Shown piece after piece: positions 1 to 4,605 of a stretch of DNA of 5,150 bases. The notes under the pieces were generated by a model. It had not been told where the DNA came from and searched no databases. It saw nothing but the letters and a program-made list of their open reading frames with translations. Position 1 is the stretch's first letter, and the number at the start of each line of letters is the position of its first letter. The translations under genes and the position numbers were made by a program. This stretch comes from Lachnospiraceae bacterium (lineage in GTDB: Bacteria; Bacillota; Clostridia; Lachnospirales; Lachnospiraceae), in the NCBI GenBank assembly GCA_016297945.1, contig JAEDFR010000134.1, positions 1 through 5,150 on the forward strand. The letters are read 5' to 3'.

Positions 1-247
1 ACTTTTTTACAAATTCCACCGTCTGCTGCGGAATATTGACCTGCCGTGTGATATACCCTGCATTAAGCCATCCAAAAGCAAACGACTGCGATTCAGAATT
101 TGACCACTGTGCAGGATAAGTATATGCTGAGTCAGACAACCTAAAGCCGATAATCTTTTCTATTTCTGAAAAAGTCATCTTCAGCTCATCCATGCCGCAT
201 TTCTCCAAATATGCTGTTAATGCTATGAACTTATCACCTTTTGGCAT
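1..247 (-). CDS. DUF7662-like small protein, 3' end cut by the window edge
   Basis: The frame runs from ATG at 247 for 82 codons and leaves the window at position 1. The start has a strong GGAGG at 260-256, 8 nt upstream. The protein begins MPKGDKFIALTAYLE, then has M-T-F-S-E-I-E-K-I-I-G-F-R-L (residues 24-37), S-A-Y-T-Y-P-A-Q-W (40-48), and S-F-A-F-G-W-L-N-A-G-Y (55-65). This order (short helix, T-F-x-E-I-E-x-I-x-G, a W in the middle, then W-L-x-A-G-[WY]) is what I remember of the DUF7662 family, small proteins of about 80-100 residues. If so, little more than the stop codon is missing. No catalytic residues or membrane segments are visible and the function is unknown. The gene is read away from the hipA remnant upstream. 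The family assignment is by eye; the coding call is firm because of the RBS and uninterrupted frame. Confidence 0.7.
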   Translation of the reverse strand, partial: MPKGDKFIALTAYLEKCGMDELKMTFSEIEKIIGFRLSDSAYTYPAQWSNSESQSFAFGWLNAGYITRQVNIPQQTVEFVKK

Positions 248-279
248 CCCTTGTACCTCCAACAAAATATTATACCGAC

Positions 280-330
280 TTAACACAATCCAGTTTCAAA
301 TCCAAGGCGTAGTTCGCTTAGTTGACTCAT
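280..330 (-). CDS. Possible 16-aa leader peptide or gene remnant
   Basis: ATG at 330 opens a 16-codon frame (MSQLSELRLGFETGLC) ending in TAA at 282-280, 32 nt before the DUF7662-like start. It lies between the candidate promoter at 363-391 and that gene, so it would be read in its leader. GGAG is present upstream but about 10 nt away. It may be a leader peptide, the start of a truncated gene, or chance; nothing beyond its position supports translation. Confidence 0.25.
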   Translation of the reverse strand: MSQLSELRLGFETGLC

Positions 331-362
331 AGTTTATCGGCTCCGTGCGTATTTTTGTTTAA

Positions 363-391
363 ATTATAGTATAATTGTGTGAATTGTTCCA
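363..391 (-). promoter_or_regulatory. Candidate promoter for the DUF7662-like gene
   Basis: On the minus strand a perfect TATAAT (368-363) is preceded, 17 nt upstream, by TGGAAC (391-386), a poor -35 with three of six consensus positions. It would give a leader of roughly 110 nt before the gene at 247. A second TATAAT at 274-269 with TTGAAA at 299-294 has a 19-nt spacer and would start transcription almost at the RBS. Either, both or neither could be used. Confidence 0.35.
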
Positions 392-394
392 GAG

Positions 395-592
395 TTATCT
401 TGGGGATGTGAACTCTTCTGCCCGAAACTCCAAAAATTCTACTGGATCATTTTCACCAACATGGCGCACAAAAGTGACAGAGAACTCATTTATGAATTCT
501 CTGCCTGCTTCCTCACTGCTTTTTCAATTTTGATAAAAGTCCATGCTGATCTCTCGGATTTCCTTCTCCCATCTGTGCACGCGGAAAAGGAA
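395..592 (-). pseudogene. Decayed coding remnant directly downstream of hipA
   Basis: Right after the hipA stop, the same minus-strand frame stays protein-like: 22 codons rich in charged and aromatic residues (F-L-F-R-V-H-R-W-E-K-E-I-R-E-I-S-M-D-F-Y-Q-N), a TGA at 526-524, then 42 codons beginning K-S-S-E-E-A-G-R-E-F-I-N-E-F and ending F-R-A-E-E-F-T-S-P-R before TAA at 397-395. There is no ATG at the head, no RBS, and one internal stop, so an intact gene is unlikely. I read it as the remains of a gene of at least 65 codons. I do not recognise the family. The alternative is non-coding DNA that is open by chance; the E/R/F-rich composition argues mildly against that. An imperfect 8-bp inverted repeat (AGAACTCA/TGAATTCT, 481-500) lies inside and has no T-tract, so it is not a convincing hipA terminator. 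Confidence 0.35.
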
Positions 593-1852
593 TCATTTAA
601 AATCCATATCAAATGCCGGTGCCATTCCTTCAATCTCACCTCTACTGAGGCCATATTTCTTAGCCAGCGCTCTCCAATTATTCTCAATTACACTCTTTAT
701 CTCTTTCAATTGCTCATTCGCCTGTTTTTTCGTCAGACCAAAGAGCGGTGCAACGGATAAAACCAGTTCAAAATCGATCAAATTGCTGTATTCATCCACA
801 TTCAATGACAATACATCCCCATCGGCATTTGGATTTACATCGTAAAGTGGGGACAAATGCCATCCTTCACCTGTAAGAATGAAACCATGATTTCTCAAAT
901 GATCGTCAGTATTAGATACTGCCATATTAAATACAATACGTTTCCACAATTCGCGCAAATCCTTTTGGGGCATAGCTCCATGCTTCCGTATCAATGATAC
1001 AATATCAAGATAGCTGGAACCATCTGCTGCATTCGCGCCATCATTCTTGCCTAATAAAGTCATTGCAGATGCGAAATGAATCCTTTGTTCTCCATTTCGA
1101 TCAAAACGTTTTGTCAAAAACGTACTTCCTGTTTTTGAAAAATGCTCCAACTTTGCTTCTGGTACATCAAGTCCGTACATAACAGCGAGATCATGAACGA
1201 CCATCTCCCAGGCTCCTACGTTGATGTCATCATGTTTGGAAGGAAATTTCGCTATCCACAATGAACCATCCGGAGCCGACACCGATGCTTTCGGTCTTGC
1301 TCCCCCCAACGATGATCCAGGTGCCAATAATTGTTTCAGCCATTTTTCTTCCATTCCATCTTCATTTTTTTCAAAAGCTAACGAAGCTGATTCAAGCTTA
1401 CGAAGTGTAGTCCATGGTGGAGTTGCCAGTTCTTTATCGTCTGACAAAAAAGGACCGTCTTTCATCACAGAGAATCTTAATCCTCCCATTCTCGTTTCAT
1501 CGTAAACCCCAAGAAGAAAATCCACATCTGTAAGACGTCTTGGCTTTCTTTCTTCTTTCTTTGCATTGATAGCTTCTCGACGTTTCATCAATAAACGTCC
1601 CCATCTGTCCGGACAAGAATCTGCAAAGATTCCAAACATACACTTGTCCAGCGGAGTATACTGACGTCCTTTATACAACATTAAATCCGGATCAAAAACA
1701 AGACTCGCATCCGCATTTTCAATCCAAGTATCATCGTATGCAAAAGAAATCACTTCTCTGCCTTTACCGCCCTCAACATGAATAGTTCCTATTATCTCTG
1801 GAGCAGGAACATCCCAGTCCTTATATACATAGATGATTTTTGCATCTTCCAT
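593..1852 (-). CDS. hipA: HipA-family serine/threonine kinase toxin
   Basis: This is a 419-residue HipA-like kinase, normal length for the family. Known HipA proteins phosphorylate a translation component (glutamyl-tRNA synthetase in E. coli), arrest growth and promote persistence, and are held inactive by HipB. The N-terminal subdomain (about 5-135) has F-A-Y-D-D-x-W-I and the F-G-I-F-A-D-S-C-P-D-R-W-G-R block (73-86) that matches the usual LLPDG-type segment. The P-loop-like S-S-L-G-G-A-R-P-K (180-188) places S181 where E. coli HipA has its autophosphorylated Ser150. K202 (W-I-A-K-F-P) is the likely ATP-binding lysine. The catalytic loop is N-T-D-D-H-L-R-N (314-321), with D316 as catalytic base and N321 as metal ligand; L-Y-D-V-N (336-340) supplies the second metal-binding aspartate, D338. 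All key residues are present, so it should be active. ATG at 1852 lies 2 nt after the hipB stop with AGAGG 9 nt upstream, so translation is coupled. The target cannot be read from sequence. Confidence 0.93.
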   Translation of the reverse strand: MEDAKIIYVYKDWDVPAPEIIGTIHVEGGKGREVISFAYDDTWIENADASLVFDPDLMLYKGRQYTPLDKCMFGIFADSCPDRWGRLLMKRREAINAKKEERKPRRLTDVDFLLGVYDETRMGGLRFSVMKDGPFLSDDKELATPPWTTLRKLESASLAFEKNEDGMEEKWLKQLLAPGSSLGGARPKASVSAPDGSLWIAKFPSKHDDINVGAWEMVVHDLAVMYGLDVPEAKLEHFSKTGSTFLTKRFDRNGEQRIHFASAMTLLGKNDGANAADGSSYLDIVSLIRKHGAMPQKDLRELWKRIVFNMAVSNTDDHLRNHGFILTGEGWHLSPLYDVNPNADGDVLSLNVDEYSNLIDFELVLSVAPLFGLTKKQANEQLKEIKSVIENNWRALAKKYGLSRGEIEGMAPAFDMDFK

Positions 1853-1854
1853 TT

Positions 1855-2172
1855 TTACTTACCTCTTTTCGCTCTGCCACGAGTCTGAATATTAAGATCC
1901 TGAAGCTTTCTTCCAAATACATCATCTTTCGCAATCAATTCAAAATCTTTATCCATTCCGCCGAGCGCATGTAATACTGCCGCATATGTTCCTATAGACA
2001 CCGTAGGTGTACCTTTTTCTACAGCCCATAATGTTGCGCGACTAATTCCTGCCCTTTCTGCAACCAGCTCCGTCGCAAGGTTTCTTCTTAATCTGGCCAT
2101 TTTAATCTGTTCACCCATTATTTCTAATGTTCTCTGTGTTTCCGGCATTACTATCACTGTTCTTTTACTCAT
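1855..2172 (-). CDS. hipB: HipB-like XRE-family antitoxin and repressor
   Basis: A 105-residue protein with one helix-turn-helix of the XRE/Cro type at about 17-72: G-E-Q-I-K-M-A-R-L-R-R-N-L-A, then T-E-L-V-A-E-R-A-G and the recognition helix I-S-R-A-T-L-W-A-V-E-K-G (43-54), followed by P-T-V-S-I-G-T-Y-A-A-V-L-H-A-L. The tail after residue 83 is basic and probably flexible (ends R-G-R-A-K-R-G-K); in known HipB proteins the C-terminal tail is the part exposed to proteolysis. Its role by family is to bind and neutralise HipA and to repress the shared promoter. The start at 2172 is chosen because AGGAG (2185-2181) sits 8 nt upstream; later methionines at codons 9 and 19 have no such site. It precedes hipA by 2 nt, the classical hipBA order. 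A near-consensus promoter and candidate operators lie directly upstream. Confidence 0.92.
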   Translation of the reverse strand: MSKRTVIVMPETQRTLEIMGEQIKMARLRRNLATELVAERAGISRATLWAVEKGTPTVSIGTYAAVLHALGGMDKDFELIAKDDVFGRKLQDLNIQTRGRAKRGK

Positions 2173-2185
2173 ATTATTTGCTCCT

Positions 2186-2238
2186 TATGTTTAATATAAT
2201 AAACTTCTCACATGAAAATGTCAAATTAATTAAACATA
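2186..2238. promoter_or_regulatory. Candidate HipB operators: perfect 10-bp inverted repeat framing the promoter
   Basis: TATGTTTAAT (2186-2195) recurs inverted as ATTAAACATA (2229-2238), perfect over 10 bp with 33 nt between; arm centres are 43 bp apart, about four helical turns. The inner arm overlaps the -10 box and transcription start, the outer arm lies just upstream of the -35. The inner arm also belongs to a 16-bp palindrome, GTTTAATATAATAAAC (2189-2204), with one mismatched pair. The arrangement suits two repressor dimers on one face of the DNA. The repeat is seen directly; HipB binding is inferred. Confidence 0.6.
2196..2224 (-). promoter_or_regulatory. hipBA promoter
   Basis: On the minus strand TTGACA (2224-2219) is followed after exactly 17 nt by TATTAT (2201-2196): a perfect -35 and a five-of-six -10. 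Transcription would start near 2190, giving a leader of under 20 nt with the hipB RBS at 2185-2181. A promoter this strong needs tight repression, which fits the flanking repeat. Confidence 0.8.
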
Positions 2239-2261
2239 GCAAGATAATTCTTAACAGATAA

Positions 2262-2308
2262 AATCGGTTTGCATCATTTCTATAGTATGATGATCCTCCA
2301 ATCGGTTT
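2262..2308. repeat. 9-bp direct repeat around a small hairpin
   Basis: AATCGGTTT occurs at 2262-2270 and 2300-2308. Between the copies CATCAT (2272-2277) pairs with ATGATG (2287-2292). The pattern could be a footprint of a lost insertion or chance; no T-tract follows in either direction, so it is not a clear terminator. Confidence 0.25.
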
Positions 2309-2360
2309 CTCCTGTTCTCACTTGACGCTACATATATAATAATACAGCAAGAACAAGAAA

Positions 2361-2524
2361 TTATTCATTTTTAATAACACATTCAAGCAACAACCGTTCT
2401 TTTGCATAGATCTTACGTATTCTATCGCTGATTTCCTCTAGCAGAGCTGTGCGCCGGCCAAAAACATAATTTTGTGTTAACGTCTGCAAAAGGTTGCATA
2501 TTTTTTATTCTATTTTTGTTCCAT
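2361..2524 (-). pseudogene. Disrupted small gene (about 55 codons when intact)
   Basis: A strong GGAGG (2537-2533) sits 8 nt before ATG at 2524, but the frame reads M-E-Q-K and stops at TAG (2512-2510). In another frame an open run begins about 20 nt downstream and reads L-Q-T-L-T-Q-N-Y-V-F-G-R-R-T-A from 2489, then helix-like E-E-I-S-D-R-I-R-K-I-Y-A-K-E-R-L-L-L-E, ending N-E and TAA at 2363-2361. Changing the TAG to a sense codon and adding one A to the A6 tract at 2506-2501 would join the two into one protein. I therefore read it as a small helical protein gene broken by one nonsense codon and one frameshift. The family is not recognised. Independent use of the TTG at 2489 is possible but has no RBS. 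Confidence 0.4.
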
Positions 2525-2624
2525 AAAAATGTCCTCCAAGATATAAATCAAGCCGCAGCTTTCGCCACGGCTCCTTACTATTTGCCCACATTACAGCCAT
2601 GAGGATAATCCCCAGCCAACCGAC
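2505..2624 (-). pseudogene. C-terminal remnant or 31-aa small ORF
   Basis: This minus-strand frame is open from just after TGA at 2627-2625 to TAA at 2507-2505. From ATG at 2600 it encodes 31 residues beginning MAVMWANSKEPWRK and ending L-G-G-H-F-Y-G-T-K-I-E. No convincing RBS precedes the ATG. The end overlaps the RBS and start of the broken gene at 2524, as in tightly packed operons, so it may be the tail of a lost upstream partner. The family is not recognised, and it could equally be chance. Confidence 0.25.
2551..2572 (-). other. 9-bp RNA hairpin with GAAA tetraloop
   Basis: Read on the minus strand, AGCCGTGGC-GAAA-GCTGCGGCT folds into nine pairs (seven Watson-Crick, two G-U) closed by a GNRA tetraloop. 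It lies 13 nt upstream of the GGAGG of the broken gene at 2524. A weak T-rich stretch follows, so a terminator is possible but poor. It also lies inside the open frame 2505-2624, so it may be a coding coincidence. Confidence 0.35.
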
Positions 2625-2800
2625 TCAACGCTTAAACCTTCATCATGGATTTCAACACATTTCTATGTCTACACGAAAGTTTCAACTTCACCAAAAACCA
2701 TTCAAGCACAAAAGTATTGACGATTCACCTTTGACGGTTCAACAAAAACACAAAACAGTTAAATTGGCGATGTTCTCTTTATCATCACTAAACCAACCTC
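2625..2800. other. Gene-poor AT-rich stretch
   Basis: No gene with a start and RBS is seen on either strand here. A 14-nt imperfect tandem repeat is present, TTGACGATTCACCT (2717-2730) and TTGACGGTTCAACA (2731-2744), 11 of 14 identical. An open plus-strand frame covers the stretch but is rejected because its end is antisense tRNA. Beyond the broken genes, 2239-2360 likewise holds only the short repeat at 2262-2308. Confidence 0.5.
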
Positions 2801-2873
2801 TTGCAAAGGCAGGATTCGAACCTGCGACTTCATGGTTATGAGCCATGTGCGCTATCCACTGCGCCACTTTTAA
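2801..2873 (-). tRNA. tRNA with CAT anticodon (tRNA-Met type), damaged acceptor stem
   Basis: The minus strand gives a full cloverleaf: T8-G9, D-stem GCGC/GCGC with loop AGTGGATA, anticodon stem CATGG/CCATG with loop CTCATAA (anticodon CAT at 2840-2838), variable loop AAGTC, and T-arm GCAGG-TTCGAAT-CCTGC. The core is canonical and lacks the GGG/CCC anticodon-stem pairs of initiators, so it is elongator tRNA-Met or an Ile2 precursor. The acceptor arms are TTAAAAG (2873-2867) and CTTTGCA (2808-2802): the four inner pairs and 1-72 form, but 2-71 (T-C) and 3-70 (A-G) do not. The 3' flank is AGAGG, with no encoded CCA. The gene may be an inactive copy or carry a foreign 3' end from integration; the tRNA-derived fold itself is certain. 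Confidence 0.85.
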
Positions 2874-2976
2874 AGTCAGCACCCCAATTTAATCAGAATT
2901 GGTATGTTTTCTATTTGTAACGTAACCCTGTTACGGGGAGCCGGATCTGAGATTTTCGTAATGCGGGCAATATCTA
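2874..2976. other. Spacer between tRNA and the 220-aa gene, with two small hairpins
   Basis: CCAATT/AATTGG (2884-2889 with 2897-2902) and CGTAAC/GTTACG (2921-2926 with 2930-2935) are perfect 6-bp inverted repeats. On the minus strand neither is followed by a clean T-tract, so termination after the 220-aa gene is not proven. No separate tRNA promoter is evident. Confidence 0.4.
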
Positions 2977-3639
2977 CTATCCTATTTCAACAAAGGTAGT
3001 TGCATTGGACACCTTTATCTGTGTGTCCAGTTCTGTCAGAAGAGTGTTTCGTTTTTCTTCCAAGGCCTCCATCTTCTTTTTCACATCCAGAGGATCCACA
3101 AGCTCCGTGGTATTTTCTTTCACATATGCATCCACAACACCCAACGGCTTTTCATCCCTGGTTTTACTGTCTTTTCCCAGAATGCTCATCCGCATATTTT
3201 CCGCAGTTGATTGTAACTGGCTGTTCTTCATATCACAGAAGCGGACCCGCTCACTGTATTCACTGCACAATTTGTCCTGAAGCTTTCCTTCAAAGTCTGC
3301 CTCGCCTTCATAAGCGCCCAGGCCGCGAAGTCTGCTTCTCAGGGAAATGGCACCGGCAACAGTGAACTCTCCATAGGAAGTGGTTATCTTTGTCCGGGCG
3401 TTTGAATCCACGATTGCAGCATCGATCTTCTGAAACCGATCAATCAAATCAACGATCTGTTGATAGGCTGACTCCGCCTCCTTAGCATATTCCTCTTTGC
3501 CAATACGCTTTGCATACACCTTGTCTTCATTCGGCTTAATGGTATCGACAAAGCTTGCTTTTGCTATCTTATCTGCAATTTTCTTTACCAACAGGTCTCT
3601 TTCATCCAACGCCTGTGTCACTAACATTTTCTCGCTCAT
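2977..3639 (-). CDS. Helical 220-aa protein of unknown function, possibly DIP1984-like
   Basis: The start is set at ATG 3639, with GGGAGG (3651-3646) 6 nt upstream; the same frame is open for 12 more codons from a TTG at 3675, but those codons run through the RNA hairpin and have no RBS. The protein is rich in E, K, D and L. It begins with a helix (L-V-T-Q-A-L-D-E-R-D-L-L-V-K-K-I, 6-21), then Y-Q-Q-I-V-D-L-I-D-R-F-Q-K-I-D-A-A-I (59-76), T-V-A-G-A-I-S-L-R-S-R-L (93-104), a polar middle, and a coiled-coil-like tail (K-K-K-M-E-A-L-E-E-K-R, 187-197) ending S-N-A-T-T-F-V-E-I-G. There is no signal peptide, membrane span or catalytic motif. The A-L-x-E-R-D-L-x-K-K-I opening followed by I-x-x-L-I-x-R-x-x-x-I-x-x-x-N resembles DIP1984-type proteins, but only loosely. 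It is probably the last gene of the operon from 4611, controlled by the hairpin before it. Confidence 0.75.
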   Translation of the reverse strand: MSEKMLVTQALDERDLLVKKIADKIAKASFVDTIKPNEDKVYAKRIGKEEYAKEAESAYQQIVDLIDRFQKIDAAIVDSNARTKITTSYGEFTVAGAISLRSRLRGLGAYEGEADFEGKLQDKLCSEYSERVRFCDMKNSQLQSTAENMRMSILGKDSKTRDEKPLGVVDAYVKENTTELVDPLDVKKKMEALEEKRNTLLTELDTQIKVSNATTFVEIG

Positions 3640-3686
3640 AAAAATCCTCCCGTAAAGTATTGTCTCTAAGGACAATTCTACGGGAG
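3640..3686 (-). promoter_or_regulatory. Long hairpin sequestering the RBS of the 220-aa gene
   Basis: In the minus-strand RNA, CUCCCGUA (3686-3679) pairs perfectly with UACGGGAG (3654-3647), and inside it AUUGUC (3676-3671) pairs with GACAAU (3664-3659), with a 2x4 internal loop and a CUUAGA hairpin loop. The Shine-Dalgarno GGGAGG (3651-3646) lies in the 3' arm, five of its six bases paired. The stem is followed by GA and five T's (3644-3640) immediately before the ATG, so it also resembles an intrinsic terminator. It may act as a translational switch, an attenuator, a binding site for the gene's own product, or a DNA operator. No known riboswitch is recognised. Confidence 0.7.
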
Positions 3687-3715
3687 AATATGCATTTTGT
3701 CATTGAACTTGTAGT

Positions 3716-3880
3716 TTAATAGTTTTTCCACTCCTGTTTATCCTTTTTTCTGTTATACGCTTTACCATTTGGTACTGTCCTGGTCACCGGATTCAAGCCA
3801 CCCCAGGTTTGGCGTAAACTGGAGTAATATTCTTTCCTGGCTTTTTTACTGCGTTTATCCATCGACACATATTTTTTCAT
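3716..3880 (-). CDS. Small basic 54-aa protein of a Firmicutes family
   Basis: ATG at 3880 overlaps the stop of the upstream helix-turn-helix gene (ATGA, 4 nt), a sign of translational coupling; an AGGA-type RBS lies about 10 nt upstream inside that gene. The product starts MKKYVSMDKRSKKARKEYY and carries Q-T-W-G-G-L-N-P-V-T-R (24-34) and G-K-A-Y-N-R-K-K (39-46). Lysine and arginine make it strongly basic. The W-[GG]-x-N-P-V-T-R ... K-x-Y-[DN]-R-K-K signature is one I recognise from unnamed small proteins in Firmicutes, but I know no function. Charge suggests nucleic-acid or ribosome contact; that is inference. It is followed after 76 nt by the hairpin-controlled 220-aa gene. Confidence 0.8.
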   Translation of the reverse strand: MKKYVSMDKRSKKARKEYYSSLRQTWGGLNPVTRTVPNGKAYNRKKDKQEWKNY

Positions 3881-4515
3881 CCTGCCGCTTTCCTTTCATT
3901 TTCACAGGCCTCTGTTAATGCTGCACAGATTTCGGGATAATCGGTATGCCCGCACAGAAGCATTTTGTTTTCCATCTGCTGCAAGGCATTCTCAAATCTT
4001 TCGGTATCTTTTTTCCATACTTTGCAAAATACAATGCAATATGGAGATCTCTCCTTCACCATTTCGCCCTTAAATCTCACGGGAATATTCTCAGCCGCAA
4101 ACAGGGCATCCGCCAGATAGTCCTTATGATCCACATACGCATAGCAGGCTGAAAAAAGCGAAAAACTTCTGAACTTCCAATAGTTTGTCATACGTTCCCT
4201 CCTTTTGCCATGAGTATACGTTAGCGCCGTAAGCTTGTCATTATACCGCTGGTTTAATATATTTCCCTTTAAATGAACAATATCCCCGTCTACGACGAGG
4301 ATATCTTCTATGCTGGTATGTAATACTTTGCTTAAAATGATGAAGTTGTCCAGACTCGGCAATGATTTTCCGGACAGCCATTTATATATGGCCTGCGGAT
4401 TCTCAAATCCCATAACATCCTGGATATCCCTCACGGAATAGCCGTTTTCCTGGAGGAGTTTTCTGATCTGTTTGCCGGTTTCTTTTTGCCGAATGGATAA
4501 ATACATTGGTTTCAT
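3877..4515 (-). CDS. Helix-turn-helix protein with unknown C-terminal domain, internal start
   Basis: The 212-residue protein starts at ATG 4515 with AAGGAGGT (4528-4521) upstream. Residues 11-75 form an XRE/Cro-type helix-turn-helix: G-K-Q-I-R-K-L-L-Q-E-N-G-Y-S-V-R-D-I-Q, then F-E-N-P-Q-A-I-Y-K-W-L-S-G-K-S-L-P-S-L-D-N (37-57) and S-I-E-D-I-L-V-V. This N-P-Q-A-I-Y-K-W-x-x-G variant is common in clostridial regulators. After a linker, the C-terminal part (109-212) begins M-T-N-Y-W-K-F-R-S-F-S-L-F and continues with D-Y-L-A-D-A-L-F-A-A-E-N-I-P-V-R-F-K-G (132-150), I-V-F-C-K-V (161-166) and G-H-T-D-Y (189-193); I do not recognise it. That domain has its own strong RBS and ATG, suggesting two products or a fusion. 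It is first in an operon with the 54-aa gene and probably autoregulates through the dyad at 4629-4657. Confidence 0.85.
   Translation of the reverse strand: MKPMYLSIRQKETGKQIRKLLQENGYSVRDIQDVMGFENPQAIYKWLSGKSLPSLDNFIILSKVLHTSIEDILVVDGDIVHLKGNILNQRYNDKLTALTYTHGKRRERMTNYWKFRSFSLFSACYAYVDHKDYLADALFAAENIPVRFKGEMVKERSPYCIVFCKVWKKDTERFENALQQMENKMLLCGHTDYPEICAALTEACENERKAAG
4189..4204 (-). promoter_or_regulatory. Internal RBS and start codon within the helix-turn-helix gene
   Basis: AAGGAGG (4204-4198) lies 6 nt before ATG at 4191, in frame at codon 109. It is as strong as the gene's own RBS and would yield a 104-residue protein consisting only of the C-terminal domain. The site is read as Lys-Arg-Arg using two AGG codons, generally rare ones. 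Internal initiation is inferred from position and strength. Confidence 0.6.
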
Positions 4516-4526
4516 CTCGCACCTCC

Positions 4527-4559
4527 TTATTCATCGCCCATCCCGAAGCACCTTTTCAT
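4527..4559 (-). CDS. Possible 10-aa leader ORF
   Basis: In the leader, ATG at 4559 opens MKRCFGMGDE with its TAA (4529-4527) running straight into the RBS of the next gene. The placement would couple its termination to initiation at 4515, but its own RBS is weak, so translation is uncertain. Confidence 0.2.
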   Translation of the reverse strand: MKRCFGMGDE

Positions 4560-4605
4560 CTTACTGCTTTTGCTGATAATCCATGCAGATTTACGCTTAC
4601 ATTAC

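Noticed and set aside
490..687. 65-codon minus-strand frame over the hipA 3' end
   Set aside because: Overlaps hipA in another frame, without an RBS; the hipA frame has full family motifs.
461..845. Two overlapping plus-strand frames of about 100 codons
   Set aside because: Antisense to hipA and its downstream remnant; no RBS and low-complexity F/S/L composition typical of a shadow frame.
994..1505. Plus-strand frames at 994-1182 and 1221-1505
   Set aside because: Lie opposite the HipA kinase domain and have no RBS or family features.
2322..2340. TTGACG and TATAAT on the plus strand
   Set aside because: Spacing is only 7 nt, too short for a sigma-A promoter, and no plus-strand gene follows.
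2717..2744. Two 14-nt repeat units as possible replication iterons
   Set aside because: Only two copies, 11 of 14 identical, with no replication gene nearby.
2599..2841. 80-codon plus-strand frame ending A-G-F-E-P-A-T-S-W-L
   Set aside because: Its end is the antisense of the tRNA; this ending is a well-known spurious translation of antisense tRNA T-arm DNA. No RBS.
2884..2935. Two 6-bp hairpins as terminators of the 220-aa gene
   Set aside because: Short stems, one AT-rich, and no clean T-tract on the minus strand.
3000..3365. Plus-strand frames of 121 and 91 codons opposite the 220-aa gene
   Set aside because: The minus-strand frame has an RBS and clear helical composition; the plus frames are rich in C, F, H, P and S as antisense shadows are.
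3640..3675. 12-codon N-terminal extension of the 220-aa protein from TTG 3675
   Set aside because: The codons run through the hairpin, no RBS precedes the TTG, and ATG 3639 has GGGAGG at 6 nt.
3946..4152. 68-codon plus-strand frame
   Set aside because: Antisense to the helix-turn-helix gene, no RBS.
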